DNA of 24,208 bases from Gp6-AA40 sp046732795 (GTDB lineage: Bacteria > Acidobacteriota > Vicinamibacteria > Vicinamibacterales > UBA2999), in assembly GCA_046732795.1 (NCBI GenBank), contig JBKPNV010000394.1, positions 1 through 24,208 on the forward strand. Direction: 5' to 3'. Of the stretch, positions 14,239 to 22,995 are shown in pieces; position 1 is the first letter of the stretch; each line of letters starts with the position of its first letter. The notes beneath the pieces are model-generated. The model did not search any database. It saw only the letters and a list, made by a program, of their open reading frames with translations, and had not been told where the DNA came from. A program made the translations under genes and the position numbers.

Positions 14239-15213
14239 TCACTGCGCGGTCGCGCGGCTGATCCGTACACCGCCGCCGCTCGAACGCAGGCGAAGCACAG
14301 CTCCCCCGCCGTTGAGATCGCCGTGCAGTGAATGCCGGTCGATTCGACCCTGAACGGTCACGGGAACATCGGTGCTCACGCCGCCGCCGGACGAACTGGC
14401 GTCGATCGTCAGCGCGACGCTTGGATCGATCTCGGTGCGCACGCCGCCGCCCGACGTACTCAGATCGCCTCCGCGATTGTTGCCAGCCGCGAACCACACT
14501 GTCACCGGACCTCCGCTGCTATGCGCCTCGACCCGGCCGCCGGCATCACGAATCTGCACGCCACCGCCGCTGGTGGCCGCGTACAACTCACCTGATACGC
14601 TCTCGACCTCGATCCCGCCGCCGCTGGTCGTCGCCCGCAGATTGCCTTTCACATCGACGATGTTGATGCTGCCGCCTGAAGTACTCGTCGTGACGTCGCC
14701 GCGTACGTCGCGCATTCTGATCGAGCCACCACTGGTCTTGCCGTCGACGTGACCCTCGATCGATTCCACGCGCAGGCTGCCGCCGGAGGTCCGCAACCCG
14801 ACCTGGCCCGTCAAGCGCGACACGTCCAGCGATCCTCCGGAGGTGCTGAGGTTGGCCGTCGCCCGCGCCGGCACGTGAACGACGAAATGCGTGTTGTCGT
14901 TGAACCAGTCACCATTCCAGAAGCCCTTCGGCCAGCTTCCCCGTCGCTTGACGGTCATTGACGCTCGTCCCGCGCTCTCTTCGAATTGCAGATCGAAGAG
15001 CTGTTCGAAGTCGTCGCGCCGGGACGTCACGGTGACCATGACGCCCGAGGTCGAGTCGCCAGTCAGTGTGATGGCGCCCACGTCGGCGGTCAATGTGAAT
15101 GTGCCGCCTGGTTCGAGAGCCAAATGCCGCTCCGTCCTGAAATCGGCCCGCGCCGGTGTGGCGAGCAGAACGATTCCAACTGATAGCGCCAGGAGAATCT
15201 TGGTGCGCGTCAT
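14239..15213 (-). CDS. Exported DUF4097-family beta-repeat protein
   Basis: Starts at the ATG at 15213, preceded by AAGGAG, giving 324 residues; an upstream in-frame start is unsupported. Signal peptide 1-23 (ILLALSVGIVLLATPARA-D). After an N-terminal beta domain comes a run of (T/S)SGG motifs. Their serines fall at 125, 143, 161, 179, 197, 215 and 233, an exact 18-residue period, then at 254, 275 and 312. Each repeat alternates a TSGG turn with a short beta strand, as expected for the right-handed beta-solenoid of DUF4097. The role of the family is not established; proteins of this type are often linked to envelope stress or anti-sigma systems. There is no such partner next to it. Confidence 0.85.
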   Translation of the reverse strand: MTRTKILLALSVGIVLLATPARADFRTERHLALEPGGTFTLTADVGAITLTGDSTSGVMVTVTSRRDDFEQLFDLQFEESAGRASMTVKRRGSWPKGFWNGDWFNDNTHFVVHVPARATANLSTSGGSLDVSRLTGQVGLRTSGGSLRVESIEGHVDGKTSGGSIRMRDVRGDVTTSTSGGSINIVDVKGNLRATTSGGGIEVESVSGELYAATSGGGVQIRDAGGRVEAHSSGGPVTVWFAAGNNRGGDLSTSGGGVRTEIDPSVALTIDASSSGGGVSTDVPVTVQGRIDRHSLHGDLNGGGAVLRLRSSGGGVRISRATAQ

Positions 15214-15405
15214 CGGTAACTCCTTGAACATCAGCTAGTCCGCAGCGTTTCCTCGCGCGCGTCGCGCGCCGCATTTATCAAGAGGTGTGCCGCTCGAATC
15301 CGAGCAAATTAGACGAGATCGGCGCGGAATCCGTTCGCGGCCGGGACCAATCGTCCCACCAGCGGTCGGACCCCCGTCCTAAGCGTGGATTAAGATCGGA
15401 GGCCC
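15214..15405. promoter_or_regulatory. Divergent regulatory region with GC dyad
   Basis: 192 bp between the divergent DUF4097 and MFS genes. It contains GCGCGCG (15255-15261) and CGCGCGC (15263-15269) around one base, a perfect dyad that could be an operator or hairpin. The ribosome binding sites of both genes are at its ends (AAGGAG at 15225-15220 on the minus strand; GGAGG at 15398-15402 on the plus strand). No convincing -35/-10 pair was identified. Confidence 0.35.
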
Positions 15406-16683
15406 GTGAGCACCGTACCTGCGCCCGCCACCGAACCGCCGTCCACCATTGCTGAACCCGCTCCGGCACCCACCGGGCTGAGCCGTATTGCGGCAGCGTT
15501 GAAGCATCGTGACTTTCGCGTCCTCTGGTGCGGCGCGTTCCTGTCGACCATCGGCACGTGGATGCAGAAGGTTGCACAGAACTGGCTGGTGCTGACCATC
15601 ACCGGGTCCTCGGCCTTCTTCCTCGGCCTCGATTCGTTTCTCGGTGAGCTTCCGATCCTGCTCTTCACCGTCGTCGGCGGCGTCTTTGCCGACCGGCACG
15701 ATCGGCGCCAGCTTTTACTGGCTTCGCAGTACATCCAGATGGCGGCGGCCTTCACGCTGGCGGCGCTCGTGTATTGGGATGTGGTGCGCATCTGGCACGT
15801 GCTCGCGTTGTCGGTCATCACCGGGCTGGCCCAGGCGTTTGGCGGGCCGGCTCACCAGTCGCTTCTGCCGTCGCTCGTCGGCAAGGATGACGTGCCGAAT
15901 GCGATCGCATTCAACTCCATTCAGTTCAATCTCGCGCGTGTCATCGGACCGCTGTTCGCCGGCGCGGCGCTGGCTGCCTTCGGCATGGTCGCCTGTTTCG
16001 GCCTCAACGGCCTGTCATTCCTGGCGGTGATTGCCGCGATCATGTCGCTGCGCGTGCGCCACATTCCGCCGGCCGCGACCAGGCGGATGCGGGAGGAATT
16101 CCAGAGCGGCTTCGCGTACGTGCGCAGCCATCCGGCTCTTCTCGGGCTCGCGGTCCTCGGCTTCGCGGGCACGTTCCTGGGAAATCCGCTCCTGACGTTC
16201 CTTCCGCTCTTCGCGCAAAACGTGTTGCACGGCGACGTCACGCAATACACGCACTTGATGTCGAGCGCCGGTGCAGGTGCCGTCACGGGCGCGCTCGTCG
16301 TCGCATGGCGCGGACGCTTCCCGCACATGGGACGGAATGTCCTGTTGATCCAGATCGTCTTCGGCGCGTTGATGGTGCTCTTCGCGATGACGAGGTACTT
16401 CTGGGTGAACGCGATTCTCCTTTTCGCCGCCGGCGCGTGCATGGTGATGGTGTTCGCCACACTCTCATCACTGGTGCAACTCTACGCGCCCAACGAGATG
16501 CGTGGGCGCGTCATGAGCCTCTACATGGTCGCGTTTCGTGGCGGGATGCCGCTCGGCAGCCTGCTCGGCGGATGGCTGGCCTCGCTCACGGGGGCCGCGA
16601 CGGTCCTGACCCTCAACGGCATCCTGCTCAGCGCCGTCGCCGCAGTGTTTCTAGTCAAGAACAAAGAGATTCGGGAACTTTGA
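15406..16683 (+). CDS. MFS transporter, EntS/MFS_3-like exporter
   Basis: A 425-residue inner-membrane permease with about twelve hydrophobic segments. It starts with GTG after GGAGG. The first 25 residues are Pro/Ala-rich and cytoplasmic. LKHRDFRVLWCGAFLSTIGTWMQKVAQNWLVLTITGS is the typical first helix pair of the MFS_3 (DHA3, enterobactin exporter-like) group. Motif A is GGVFADRHDRRQLL at 91-104. NAIAFNSIQFNLARVIGP and YAPNEMRGRVMSLYMVAFRGGMPLGSLLGG are further group signatures. Likely a proton-driven efflux pump; the substrate cannot be told. It is divergent from the DUF4097 gene and about 115 bp upstream of a methyltransferase gene on the same strand. Confidence 0.87.
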   Translation: MSTVPAPATEPPSTIAEPAPAPTGLSRIAAALKHRDFRVLWCGAFLSTIGTWMQKVAQNWLVLTITGSSAFFLGLDSFLGELPILLFTVVGGVFADRHDRRQLLLASQYIQMAAAFTLAALVYWDVVRIWHVLALSVITGLAQAFGGPAHQSLLPSLVGKDDVPNAIAFNSIQFNLARVIGPLFAGAALAAFGMVACFGLNGLSFLAVIAAIMSLRVRHIPPAATRRMREEFQSGFAYVRSHPALLGLAVLGFAGTFLGNPLLTFLPLFAQNVLHGDVTQYTHLMSSAGAGAVTGALVVAWRGRFPHMGRNVLLIQIVFGALMVLFAMTRYFWVNAILLFAAGACMVMVFATLSSLVQLYAPNEMRGRVMSLYMVAFRGGMPLGSLLGGWLASLTGAATVLTLNGILLSAVAAVFLVKNKEIREL

Positions 16684-16798
16684 CCGGCGGACTCGCTTGT
16701 GTCGGTAATTGCGCCTGCGCTCGTCGTGAGTGAGACCGGCCGTCTTGTCAGTTTGATACCAACCGAAACTTCCCAACACAAGTGAGCACCAGTGGAAC

Positions 16799-17590
16799 AT
16801 GAGTCTCGACGCCTGGGACGACGGCACCGCCTATGAACGCTACGTCGGTCGCTGGAGCCGACTGGTCGCCGCACAATTTGTCCGGTGGCTCGGCACTCCT
16901 GCAGGATCGGCATGGCTGGACTTCGGCTGCGGGAGTGGCGCGCTCACGCACACGATTCTTACCGACGCCTCACCTCGAGTCGTGATTGGCTGCGACCGGT
17001 CGGCCGGCTACATCGCTCACGCGCGCCAGCAGGCCTCGGATCCGCGAGCACAGTTCATCGTCGCGGATCTCGACGACTTGCCCCGCATCGACGGTGGCTT
17101 TGATGTGTCGGTGTCGGGGTTGGTACTGAACTTTCTGCCGAATCCCGGCGATGCGCTCGGTGCGATCGCGGCGCGCGTTCGCCGGCGTGGTACGGTCGCA
17201 GCCTACGTGTGGGACTACGGGGAAGGCATGCAGTTGATGCGTGCCTTCTGGGATGCCGTCGTCGCGCTCGACACCAGTGCGCAGGCACTCGATGAGGGTG
17301 TGCGCTTCCCGCTGTGTCGTCCCGATCCGCTATGCCGGCTCTTCGAGAGCGCCGGCCTCCAGAACGTGGATGTCACGAGCATCGACGTGGCGACCGTCTT
17401 TCGCAACTTCGATGACTACTGGCAGCCGTTTCTTGGTGGCCAGGGGCCGGGACCCGGTTATCTGATGCGCGTGTCACCAGAAGACCGTGCAGCGCTCCGG
17501 ACGGCTGTTCAACAGCGCTTGCCGGTGGATGCCGCTGGCCAGATTCCACTTACCGCACGCGCGTGGGCGGTTCGCGGAGTGGTCGGGTAA
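16799..17590 (+). CDS. Class I SAM-dependent methyltransferase
   Basis: A 263-residue cytoplasmic methyltransferase with a Rossmann-like fold. Motif I is LDFGCGSGALT at 40-50, binding SAM. The acidic residue after strand two is Asp66 (GCDRSAGYI). The adenine-contact segment is ADLDDLP at 89-95, and strand four is FDVSVSGLVLNFLPNP. The N-terminus DAWDDGTAYERYVGRWSR is typical of the UbiE/ubiquinone-like small molecule group (Methyltransf_11/25). The substrate is unknown. It is probably an independent gene, since 115 bp separate it from the exporter. The gap contains a 15-base match to the 91-bp mutasome element. Confidence 0.85.
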   Translation: MSLDAWDDGTAYERYVGRWSRLVAAQFVRWLGTPAGSAWLDFGCGSGALTHTILTDASPRVVIGCDRSAGYIAHARQQASDPRAQFIVADLDDLPRIDGGFDVSVSGLVLNFLPNPGDALGAIAARVRRRGTVAAYVWDYGEGMQLMRAFWDAVVALDTSAQALDEGVRFPLCRPDPLCRLFESAGLQNVDVTSIDVATVFRNFDDYWQPFLGGQGPGPGYLMRVSPEDRAALRTAVQQRLPVDAAGQIPLTARAWAVRGVVG

Positions 17591-17650
17591 AGAGCGGATG
17601 GTGTGTTGCCACCGTGTCTCCGTGTCGGTCCGTGACCTCCGCCACCTCCG

Positions 17651-20083
17651 TTACCTCGACGATCCAAAGACAAACCCGATCGATCGCTCGATGGGGTTGT
17701 ACGCCGTGCCGAAATCCGGGGCGGTGATGTTGTTCTGGACGTCGCGGTCCGCGGATGAACCGAAGATGTTGTAGACCTTCAGCCCGGCGCGAAACCGGTA
17801 CTTCTTGTATCGCCACGGACGCGACAACTGAAAGTCGAGCGTGCGCACGACCGGAAGCCGTCCGGCACGATTGCGGTCGCCGACGAAATCCTGGTACTCG
17901 TTGACCGCCGAATAGGGAAACCCGGATCGCAGCTCCAGCACCGGCGCAAAATCCCACTGCCCTCCAACGCCAAGGTTGCCGCGCACGATCACGCGGTGGC
18001 GCACGTCGGTCGGCGAGTAGTTGTTCTGATTGGCTCGTACGAGCGGGTTGCGGAAGTTGCCATAGAACTGGTCGTAGTTGTTGAGATCGGCCGTGCCGCG
18101 TGCCCAGACGTAGGAGAACGTGAGATCGCGACGCGCTCCGCCGTTATAACGAGTCGTGGCTTCGAGCTCGCGGTAGTGAGAAGCGCCGCCACTCGACAAT
18201 TGCAGCTCTCCCCGCGCGGGCTCGGGATTGACGATGTATTCGTGCGAGCCGCTGCGTCCGAGGAAGCCGAGCTTGAACAGGAGCCGTCGGCCGAATCGCT
18301 GGTCCCACTCGACGTTGCCGACAACGGCCTCCGGAGTCTGCAGGTCGCCAGAGACCACGTTCGCGAAGAGCGTTGCCGGCCCGAGCGGCACTCCAGTCGG
18401 GTCGAAGCGTGACACGACGCGAGACTCGAACTGGGGAAACGTCTCGATGTTGAGCGGCGTACGCTGAACGAACTTTCCGAATCCGCCGCGAATGATCGCG
18501 CGCCCTTCCGGCAGCACGCTGATGCCGGCGCCGGCGCGGGGTGAATAGTTGTAACGATGGACGATTGGATCACGATCGACGCGGAACCCGAGCTCCAGCG
18601 TCAGCCGCGATCCGACGCGCCAGCGGTCCTGAGCGAACAACGCGACCTCCGTCCCGGCAGACTCCTGCTCGGTGGGGCCGGCGAACACGGTACGTTCCGC
18701 GAGCGACCCGTCGATGCGGCGGACCTCCACCGGTCGTGCCACGCTGTCTCCTTCGTATCGCGCCCATTGGACGTCGGCGCCCGTCTTCACGACGTGCTCG
18801 CCCTTCCAATTACGAATGAGGCTGATGGTCTCCACCCACTGAAAGCTGCGGACGTGCCGCTCCTGATCGTTGAAGAAGTCGCCGCTCTCGGTTTGCGGCG
18901 CGATGATCATCGGCGCCCCGCCCTCGTCTTTGACTTCGACCTCGAACCGGCGGCCGGCAACCGTCGTCTCGAGAACGACGTTCGGCGACAGCGCGATCCG
19001 ATCGAGCAAGCCGGCGGACCAGCCTCCCTGACTGAAGTCGGGCGTGACCTCGGCCGGGCGGAACGTATTCATCCCGACGCGCTTGATGTCGCGCGGAAAC
19101 ATGATCAGCCCGCCGGTAATCGTGTGGCTGCCCGAGATGATCGAGTCGAGGCGCGTGAACGAATCGAAGCTCGTGAGCTTGATCTCCGGTTCGTCCGGCA
19201 GGCTCTTCACGGGCGTCCCGACGACGCGATACTGAAAATCCTGAGCGAGGAAGATGCGGTCCCGGCGAATCGGCCCATGCGCCGAAAAACGCGGCTCGAA
19301 GCCGCGGATGCCGCTGAAGCCTTTTCGAAAACGAGGCAACAGGTTGCCCGGCTTGATCTGCCAGTCGTTGGTGCCGCGGCGCGTGCGAATCTGCGTCACG
19401 CTGGTCGAGAACCGTCCGTACTCCGCCGCAAACGGGTTGGCGAGCACTTCGACCGATTCGACGGCCGGCGCTGGAAGTTCGAGATCGAAATCTCCCGTGG
19501 AGGGATCGATCAAGCTGGCGCTGCTCACTTGCAGCGCGGCCTGCGTCGGTTGTCCGCCTTTCACGCGCAGACGGCCGTCCTGGCCACGCACGACACCAGG
19601 CAGCAGTGGCAGCAGACTCTGGAAGTCATCGCCTTCGAGCGGTGACGATTCCATCAAGGAGCCGTCCAGCATGTCGCTCATCGAGACCGGCTGCACGCTG
19701 TCGGTCGGCGACGGGCTCTTAGCCCGCACGTCGACGGTCGGCACACTGAACGTCAGTTGCACGTCGAGCAGAATGTTGGCGGAGTCGTCGGCGCGCACGT
19801 CGAACGGCGGGGACACGCTGTCGAGGAAACCGGCCCGGACGGCGACGAGCGTATATCGTCCCGGAGGCACATCCGGGAACATGACGTGGCCCGCGCCGTC
19901 GGACAGCGTTGATGCGAGCACCGTATTCCCGGGCTGCTCACGCAGCTCCACCTGCGCGCCAGGCAACTGAACGGTGCCTTCAAGGGTCGTCACCGTCGCG
20001 ACCACACGACCATTGCCTTGCCCTGATTGATTGGCGGCTGCTGACACACCTGCAGCGAGCACGAACAGAAGGACTGGAATCAT
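17651..20083 (-). CDS. TonB-dependent receptor with N-terminal carboxypeptidase-regulatory-like domain
   Basis: An 810-residue outer-membrane protein starting at the ATG at 20083. It has a signal peptide (about 1-20, ending VSAAA), a carboxypeptidase-regulatory-like beta sandwich (about 25-113; GAQVELRE, GRYTLVAVRAGF) and a plug domain (about 130-235; LLPLLPGVVRG, VESVEVLANPFAAEYGRFS). A beta-barrel runs to the C-terminus. This layout belongs to the Oar-like receptors abundant in Acidobacteria. Those are commonly 1000-1200 residues; this one is shorter but has no visible break. A TonB box cannot be confidently placed. Late barrel strands are present (RHRVIVRGNLGVGGQWDF, SRPWRYKKYRFRAGLKVYNI) and the end is RSIGFVFGSSR. 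It probably imports or binds a large substrate; which one is unknown. It is isolated, with no SusD-like or ABC partner. Confidence 0.85.
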   Translation of the reverse strand: MIPVLLFVLAAGVSAAANQSGQGNGRVVATVTTLEGTVQLPGAQVELREQPGNTVLASTLSDGAGHVMFPDVPPGRYTLVAVRAGFLDSVSPPFDVRADDSANILLDVQLTFSVPTVDVRAKSPSPTDSVQPVSMSDMLDGSLMESSPLEGDDFQSLLPLLPGVVRGQDGRLRVKGGQPTQAALQVSSASLIDPSTGDFDLELPAPAVESVEVLANPFAAEYGRFSTSVTQIRTRRGTNDWQIKPGNLLPRFRKGFSGIRGFEPRFSAHGPIRRDRIFLAQDFQYRVVGTPVKSLPDEPEIKLTSFDSFTRLDSIISGSHTITGGLIMFPRDIKRVGMNTFRPAEVTPDFSQGGWSAGLLDRIALSPNVVLETTVAGRRFEVEVKDEGGAPMIIAPQTESGDFFNDQERHVRSFQWVETISLIRNWKGEHVVKTGADVQWARYEGDSVARPVEVRRIDGSLAERTVFAGPTEQESAGTEVALFAQDRWRVGSRLTLELGFRVDRDPIVHRYNYSPRAGAGISVLPEGRAIIRGGFGKFVQRTPLNIETFPQFESRVVSRFDPTGVPLGPATLFANVVSGDLQTPEAVVGNVEWDQRFGRRLLFKLGFLGRSGSHEYIVNPEPARGELQLSSGGASHYRELEATTRYNGGARRDLTFSYVWARGTADLNNYDQFYGNFRNPLVRANQNNYSPTDVRHRVIVRGNLGVGGQWDFAPVLELRSGFPYSAVNEYQDFVGDRNRAGRLPVVRTLDFQLSRPWRYKKYRFRAGLKVYNIFGSSADRDVQNNITAPDFGTAYNPIERSIGFVFGSSR

Positions 20084-20184
20084 GAGCAATCCGAAAGGGA
20101 CTCTGAGGAAGCTACGTCATTATCCGGCCGTATGTCACTTCAATTCATATCGGCGCCTGCCACGCGTGTGAGTCTCAATTTCAG

Positions 20185-21087
20185 ATGCGTCCGGTATCGC
20201 CGCTAACCGCGCCGCGGCGTCAGGCCGATACAACTCTCAAGGACATGCCTGAGGATCGAGCGCCAGGAGAGAGCCGGCCGGCTGCCTGGCAGTGCCCGAC
20301 GTGCGGGCGCCATATCCCGCGCCAGATTGAAGTGTGCCGCTGCGGGAACGAGCGCCGGCGCCTCGAAGCGCTGGGTTACGAGTTTGAGAGAGTGCACCGA
20401 GGTCCGGGGAACCCGGCGTCGAAGCTACGGCCACGGAGTTCGGGGCTTGCCGCGTCACTCGTCGGCTACCAACTGGATACCGATGTCGGCGCCCGGACGC
20501 GCCTGGCCCTCAAGGCGTTTCTCGGAATCTCGGTTGCCGCTGTGGCGGTTGCCCTCGTCCTTTTCACGCACACCGAGCCGCTACCTATCAGGGACAACAT
20601 CCAGATCCTGACGACCCTCGAGAGCTTCACACGCCAGGCGCAACCCGATTCGGGCAATACGATCCCGTCGTTCCTCGCGAGTGCCGGCAGGCTCGGTGTT
20701 CTTCCCGGCGCGGGAGCGCCACGCGATCCGGTGAGATCGATTCAGGAGTCCGACCTTCAGCAAGGGTTGTGCTCGCAAAGGGTGGCGAGACAAGTTCGTC
20801 ACGAGTATCCAGGTTTCTACGACAAGTGGCCTGACGACAAACTCGAGCACGAGTTCCTGCAGAAGTACCCGCAATATGCCGACCGGGTGTGCGTATTATC
20901 AGTCCGCTTCGATGCCACCGCCAGCGACATCATCAAGTACGAACTCAAGCCGCGCTCTCTCCTCGCGCACGCGTTCATCTGGCTCCGGACGCTGACGTTG
21001 ACCGCGATGTTCGCCCTCGTGTGCCTGAACGCCTATTACCGGCTATTCATCGCCCGTATCGTCGCTCCGCTCGACGCGGCGGCGTGA
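20185..21087 (+). CDS. Zinc-ribbon membrane protein of unknown function
   Basis: A 300-residue protein I cannot assign. The N-terminus carries a compact metal-binding motif, Cys37-x2-Cys40 and Cys51-x-Cys53 (CPTCGRHIP, CRCGNE). The chain then passes a hydrophobic segment at about 110-127 (LGISVAAVAVALVLF), a soluble region of roughly 130 residues with two cysteines, and a second hydrophobic stretch near 265-290. This suggests a zinc-ribbon facing the cytoplasm and the middle domain in the periplasm. The start is uncertain: the ATG at 20185 lacks a good ribosome binding site, and the ATG at 20245 (residue 21) is an alternative that keeps all features. It is divergent from the TonB-dependent receptor. 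Confidence 0.65.
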   Translation: MRPVSPLTAPRRQADTTLKDMPEDRAPGESRPAAWQCPTCGRHIPRQIEVCRCGNERRRLEALGYEFERVHRGPGNPASKLRPRSSGLAASLVGYQLDTDVGARTRLALKAFLGISVAAVAVALVLFTHTEPLPIRDNIQILTTLESFTRQAQPDSGNTIPSFLASAGRLGVLPGAGAPRDPVRSIQESDLQQGLCSQRVARQVRHEYPGFYDKWPDDKLEHEFLQKYPQYADRVCVLSVRFDATASDIIKYELKPRSLLAHAFIWLRTLTLTAMFALVCLNAYYRLFIARIVAPLDAAA

Positions 21088-21171
21088 CCTAGTGCCTCGA
21101 CGATGCCGCCGTGATTCGGCGCGATCAACTGACCAGGACGCGGTGCGAACCCGTACTTCACTTCGCATGCA

Positions 21172-21726
21172 CTACGAAAAGCTTCGAGTGAAGAGTCCCT
21201 CGATGGCGCGGGCGGCGTTCTCTCGCAGTGTACGAGTGCCGGTGCCCGTAAAGTGCGGATGCGTGATCACCGGTTCGCTCGAACCGTTCGGCGTCCAAGA
21301 CTCTCCCGTCCACGTAAACCAGTTGCCCTTGTCCTGGTCGAAGACATAGAGCGGCTTGTTGCACAGCTTGGCGAATTCCGCGCCCCATCCGGTCCCGCCG
21401 CGCACGGTACCATCGTCCTGCACCGAGCCGACCACGTAAATCTCCTGACCGTTGTTGACCTGATACCAGAGCGTCTGCAGGACCTTTCGCAGCGTCGGCC
21501 CCTCTGTGTAACGCCGATTCATCAGGCGTGAAACGTAGGCAAGACTCACATCGCCGGCGAGCAGTTCTTCGTGATTCAGCACGCGAACGCCACGATGACG
21601 CTCGATCTTGTGACCGTCGAACGTGAAATTCACTTCCTCGACGCCATGACGCTCGGCGCAGGCGCCAAACCAGGCTTCGGCACCAGGTGCTCCACCGCTG
21701 AACAGGATGCAGTCGCTCGGTTTCAT
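21172..21726 (-). CDS. SLOG-superfamily (YspA/YpsA-like) nucleotide-binding protein candidate
   Basis: 184 residues from the ATG at 21726, chosen because AGAGG lies upstream at proper spacing. The frame continues 19 codons further but overlaps the neighbouring divergent gene. The N-terminus has a GGAPGAE motif at 11-17, after ILFS. It continues with FGACAERHGVEEVNFTFDGHK, resembling the phosphate-binding loop (GGARGAD type) and following strand of SLOG Rossmann-like proteins. Later come GGTGWGAEFAKLCNKPLYVFDQ (110-131) and a W-containing tail (NWFTWTGESW), also usual for this group. Such proteins bind nucleotides or related ligands; precise activity is unknown. The gene is divergent from the zinc-ribbon gene at 21776, only 49 bp apart. 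Confidence 0.6.
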   Translation of the reverse strand: MKPSDCILFSGGAPGAEAWFGACAERHGVEEVNFTFDGHKIERHRGVRVLNHEELLAGDVSLAYVSRLMNRRYTEGPTLRKVLQTLWYQVNNGQEIYVVGSVQDDGTVRGGTGWGAEFAKLCNKPLYVFDQDKGNWFTWTGESWTPNGSSEPVITHPHFTGTGTRTLRENAARAIEGLFTRSFS

Positions 21727-21775
21727 GAAGAGTGCCTCTTGGGACGGGGGGCGGGCTGATGCATCATCATAATGC

Positions 21776-22432
21776 GTGAACACTCCCCGCCGCTGGCGAG
21801 CCGGTGAATCGATCGAGGACTACTGCCGCGCGTGCAAGACCGATCGCACGCACACGGTGATCGTGGTCGACGTCGCTGGCCGTCCAATCCGCGTGCAATG
21901 TGGATACTGCGAGAGTCAGCACAACTACCGCGGCGGACCGCGCATCGATCCACTACCCAAGTCGTCGTCGATGGCGTCTGCACCGGTGCCTGCGGCGCAA
22001 TCACGCGAATCGGCTCGCAGCCCCGCTGCAACCGCGCCTGTCGTCAGCGAACGTGAAAGGACCGCACCACCGATGGCCCTCCCCGACCGTTCTGAGGATC
22101 TGGAACTGTTGTTGCGCCGTATCATCCGCGAGGAAGCGGGCATCACCCCCGTTGCGCCGGCGCCGAAATGGCGCGGCGGGACGCTCGTCCTGCGCCCGGG
22201 CAGTCCGGGGTTGCAGGAAAAGACGTGGCCGATCGAGACCTTCTTCCACAAGGTCGTGATGCTGCGGAATCGTTTGCGGACCCTGGAGCAACACATCAAC
22301 GGCTCCGACCTGACCGACGATGTGAAGCTGAAGCTGCAGGGATACATCAGCGGCTGTTACGGGTCGCTGACCAGCTTCAATCTGCTCTTCGCGAACGAAG
22401 ACGATCAATTCAAGGGGACGGGCGGGGATTGA
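21776..22432 (+). CDS. Zinc-ribbon protein of unknown function
   Basis: A 218-residue protein starting with GTG. The N-terminal 50 residues look like a zinc ribbon: Cys17-x2-Cys20 (YCRACKTDRTH) and Cys42-x2-Cys45 (VQCGYCESQHNYR). A low-complexity Ala/Ser/Pro linker (about 57-105) follows. The C-terminal domain (about 108-210) is mostly helical and contains WRGGTLVLRPGSPGLQEKTW and FFHKVVMLRNRLRTLEQHI. I do not recognise the family. The start is uncertain because no strong ribosome binding site is seen. One base separates its stop from the start of the DinB-like gene, so the two form an operon. Confidence 0.65.
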   Translation: MNTPRRWRAGESIEDYCRACKTDRTHTVIVVDVAGRPIRVQCGYCESQHNYRGGPRIDPLPKSSSMASAPVPAAQSRESARSPAATAPVVSERERTAPPMALPDRSEDLELLLRRIIREEAGITPVAPAPKWRGGTLVLRPGSPGLQEKTWPIETFFHKVVMLRNRLRTLEQHINGSDLTDDVKLKLQGYISGCYGSLTSFNLLFANEDDQFKGTGGD

Positions 22433-22433
22433 G

Positions 22434-22958
22434 ATGGACAGCAGCACGAATGACAGAGCGGGCGGCGAACGCACCCTGCTTCGGCATGCGGTGGCCACGC
22501 TAGCCTATCGGGCAGAGAAGGTATTGCGCGAGGTCCCCGCCGGCTTCGCGAATCATCGTCTTGGACCTCACGCTCGCACGCCGCTCGAACTCGTCGGCCA
22601 TCTCGCCGATCTGATCGAATGGGCGACCCGCACCGCCGAGGGACAGATGATCTGGAAGGCGCAGCGTGTCGGGGAATGGGATGCTGACGTCGACCGCTTT
22701 TACGCGGCGCTCGCCGCGCTCGATCGGTTCCTCGCGTCGGATGCGCCGCTGGGATCTCCCGCCGGGGTGATCTTTCAAGGCCCGATCGCTGACGCGCTCA
22801 CGCACGTGGGTCAATTGGCGATGCTGAGAGGAATCGCCGGCACTCCGGTTCGGCCCGAAAGCTACGCGAGAGCCAGGATTGAAATCGGGCGCGTTGGACG
22901 GGAGCAGTCGTCAGAGCGGCGCGAGTTCGATGGCGACGCCAGCGCGCGCAAATCCTGA
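22434..22958 (+). CDS. DinB-like four-helix metalloprotein
   Basis: A 174-residue protein resembling the DinB/YfiT superfamily of four-helix bundles with a divalent metal site. The likely ligands are His56 (ELVGHLADLIEW) and His124 with nearby Gln127 (DALTHVGQLAMLRG). The spacing and the HVGQLAMLRGIAG phrase are typical. Members include thiol transferases using bacillithiol or mycothiol, but the reaction of this one is unknown. Despite the name, these proteins are not DNA polymerase IV. It starts 1 bp after the stop of the zinc-ribbon gene with GGGGATTGAG as ribosome binding site, and is followed by a hairpin. Confidence 0.65.
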   Translation: MDSSTNDRAGGERTLLRHAVATLAYRAEKVLREVPAGFANHRLGPHARTPLELVGHLADLIEWATRTAEGQMIWKAQRVGEWDADVDRFYAALAALDRFLASDAPLGSPAGVIFQGPIADALTHVGQLAMLRGIAGTPVRPESYARARIEIGRVGREQSSERREFDGDASARKS

Positions 22959-22967
22959 ACTGCAAAG

Positions 22968-22995
22968 GCCACGAAGCAAATGTACTCTTCGTGGC
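22968..22995 (+). terminator. Candidate terminator hairpin after the DinB-like gene
   Basis: GCCACGAAG (22968-22976) and its exact complement CTTCGTGGC (22987-22995) form a 9-bp stem with a 10-base loop directly after the operon. There is no T run, so it may be a Rho-aided terminator or an IS end. Confidence 0.45.

Noticed and set aside
18557..19645. Long plus-strand open frame inside the TonB-dependent receptor gene
   Set aside because: It is antisense to a gene with a signal peptide, plug and barrel; the product is charged low-complexity sequence without motifs.
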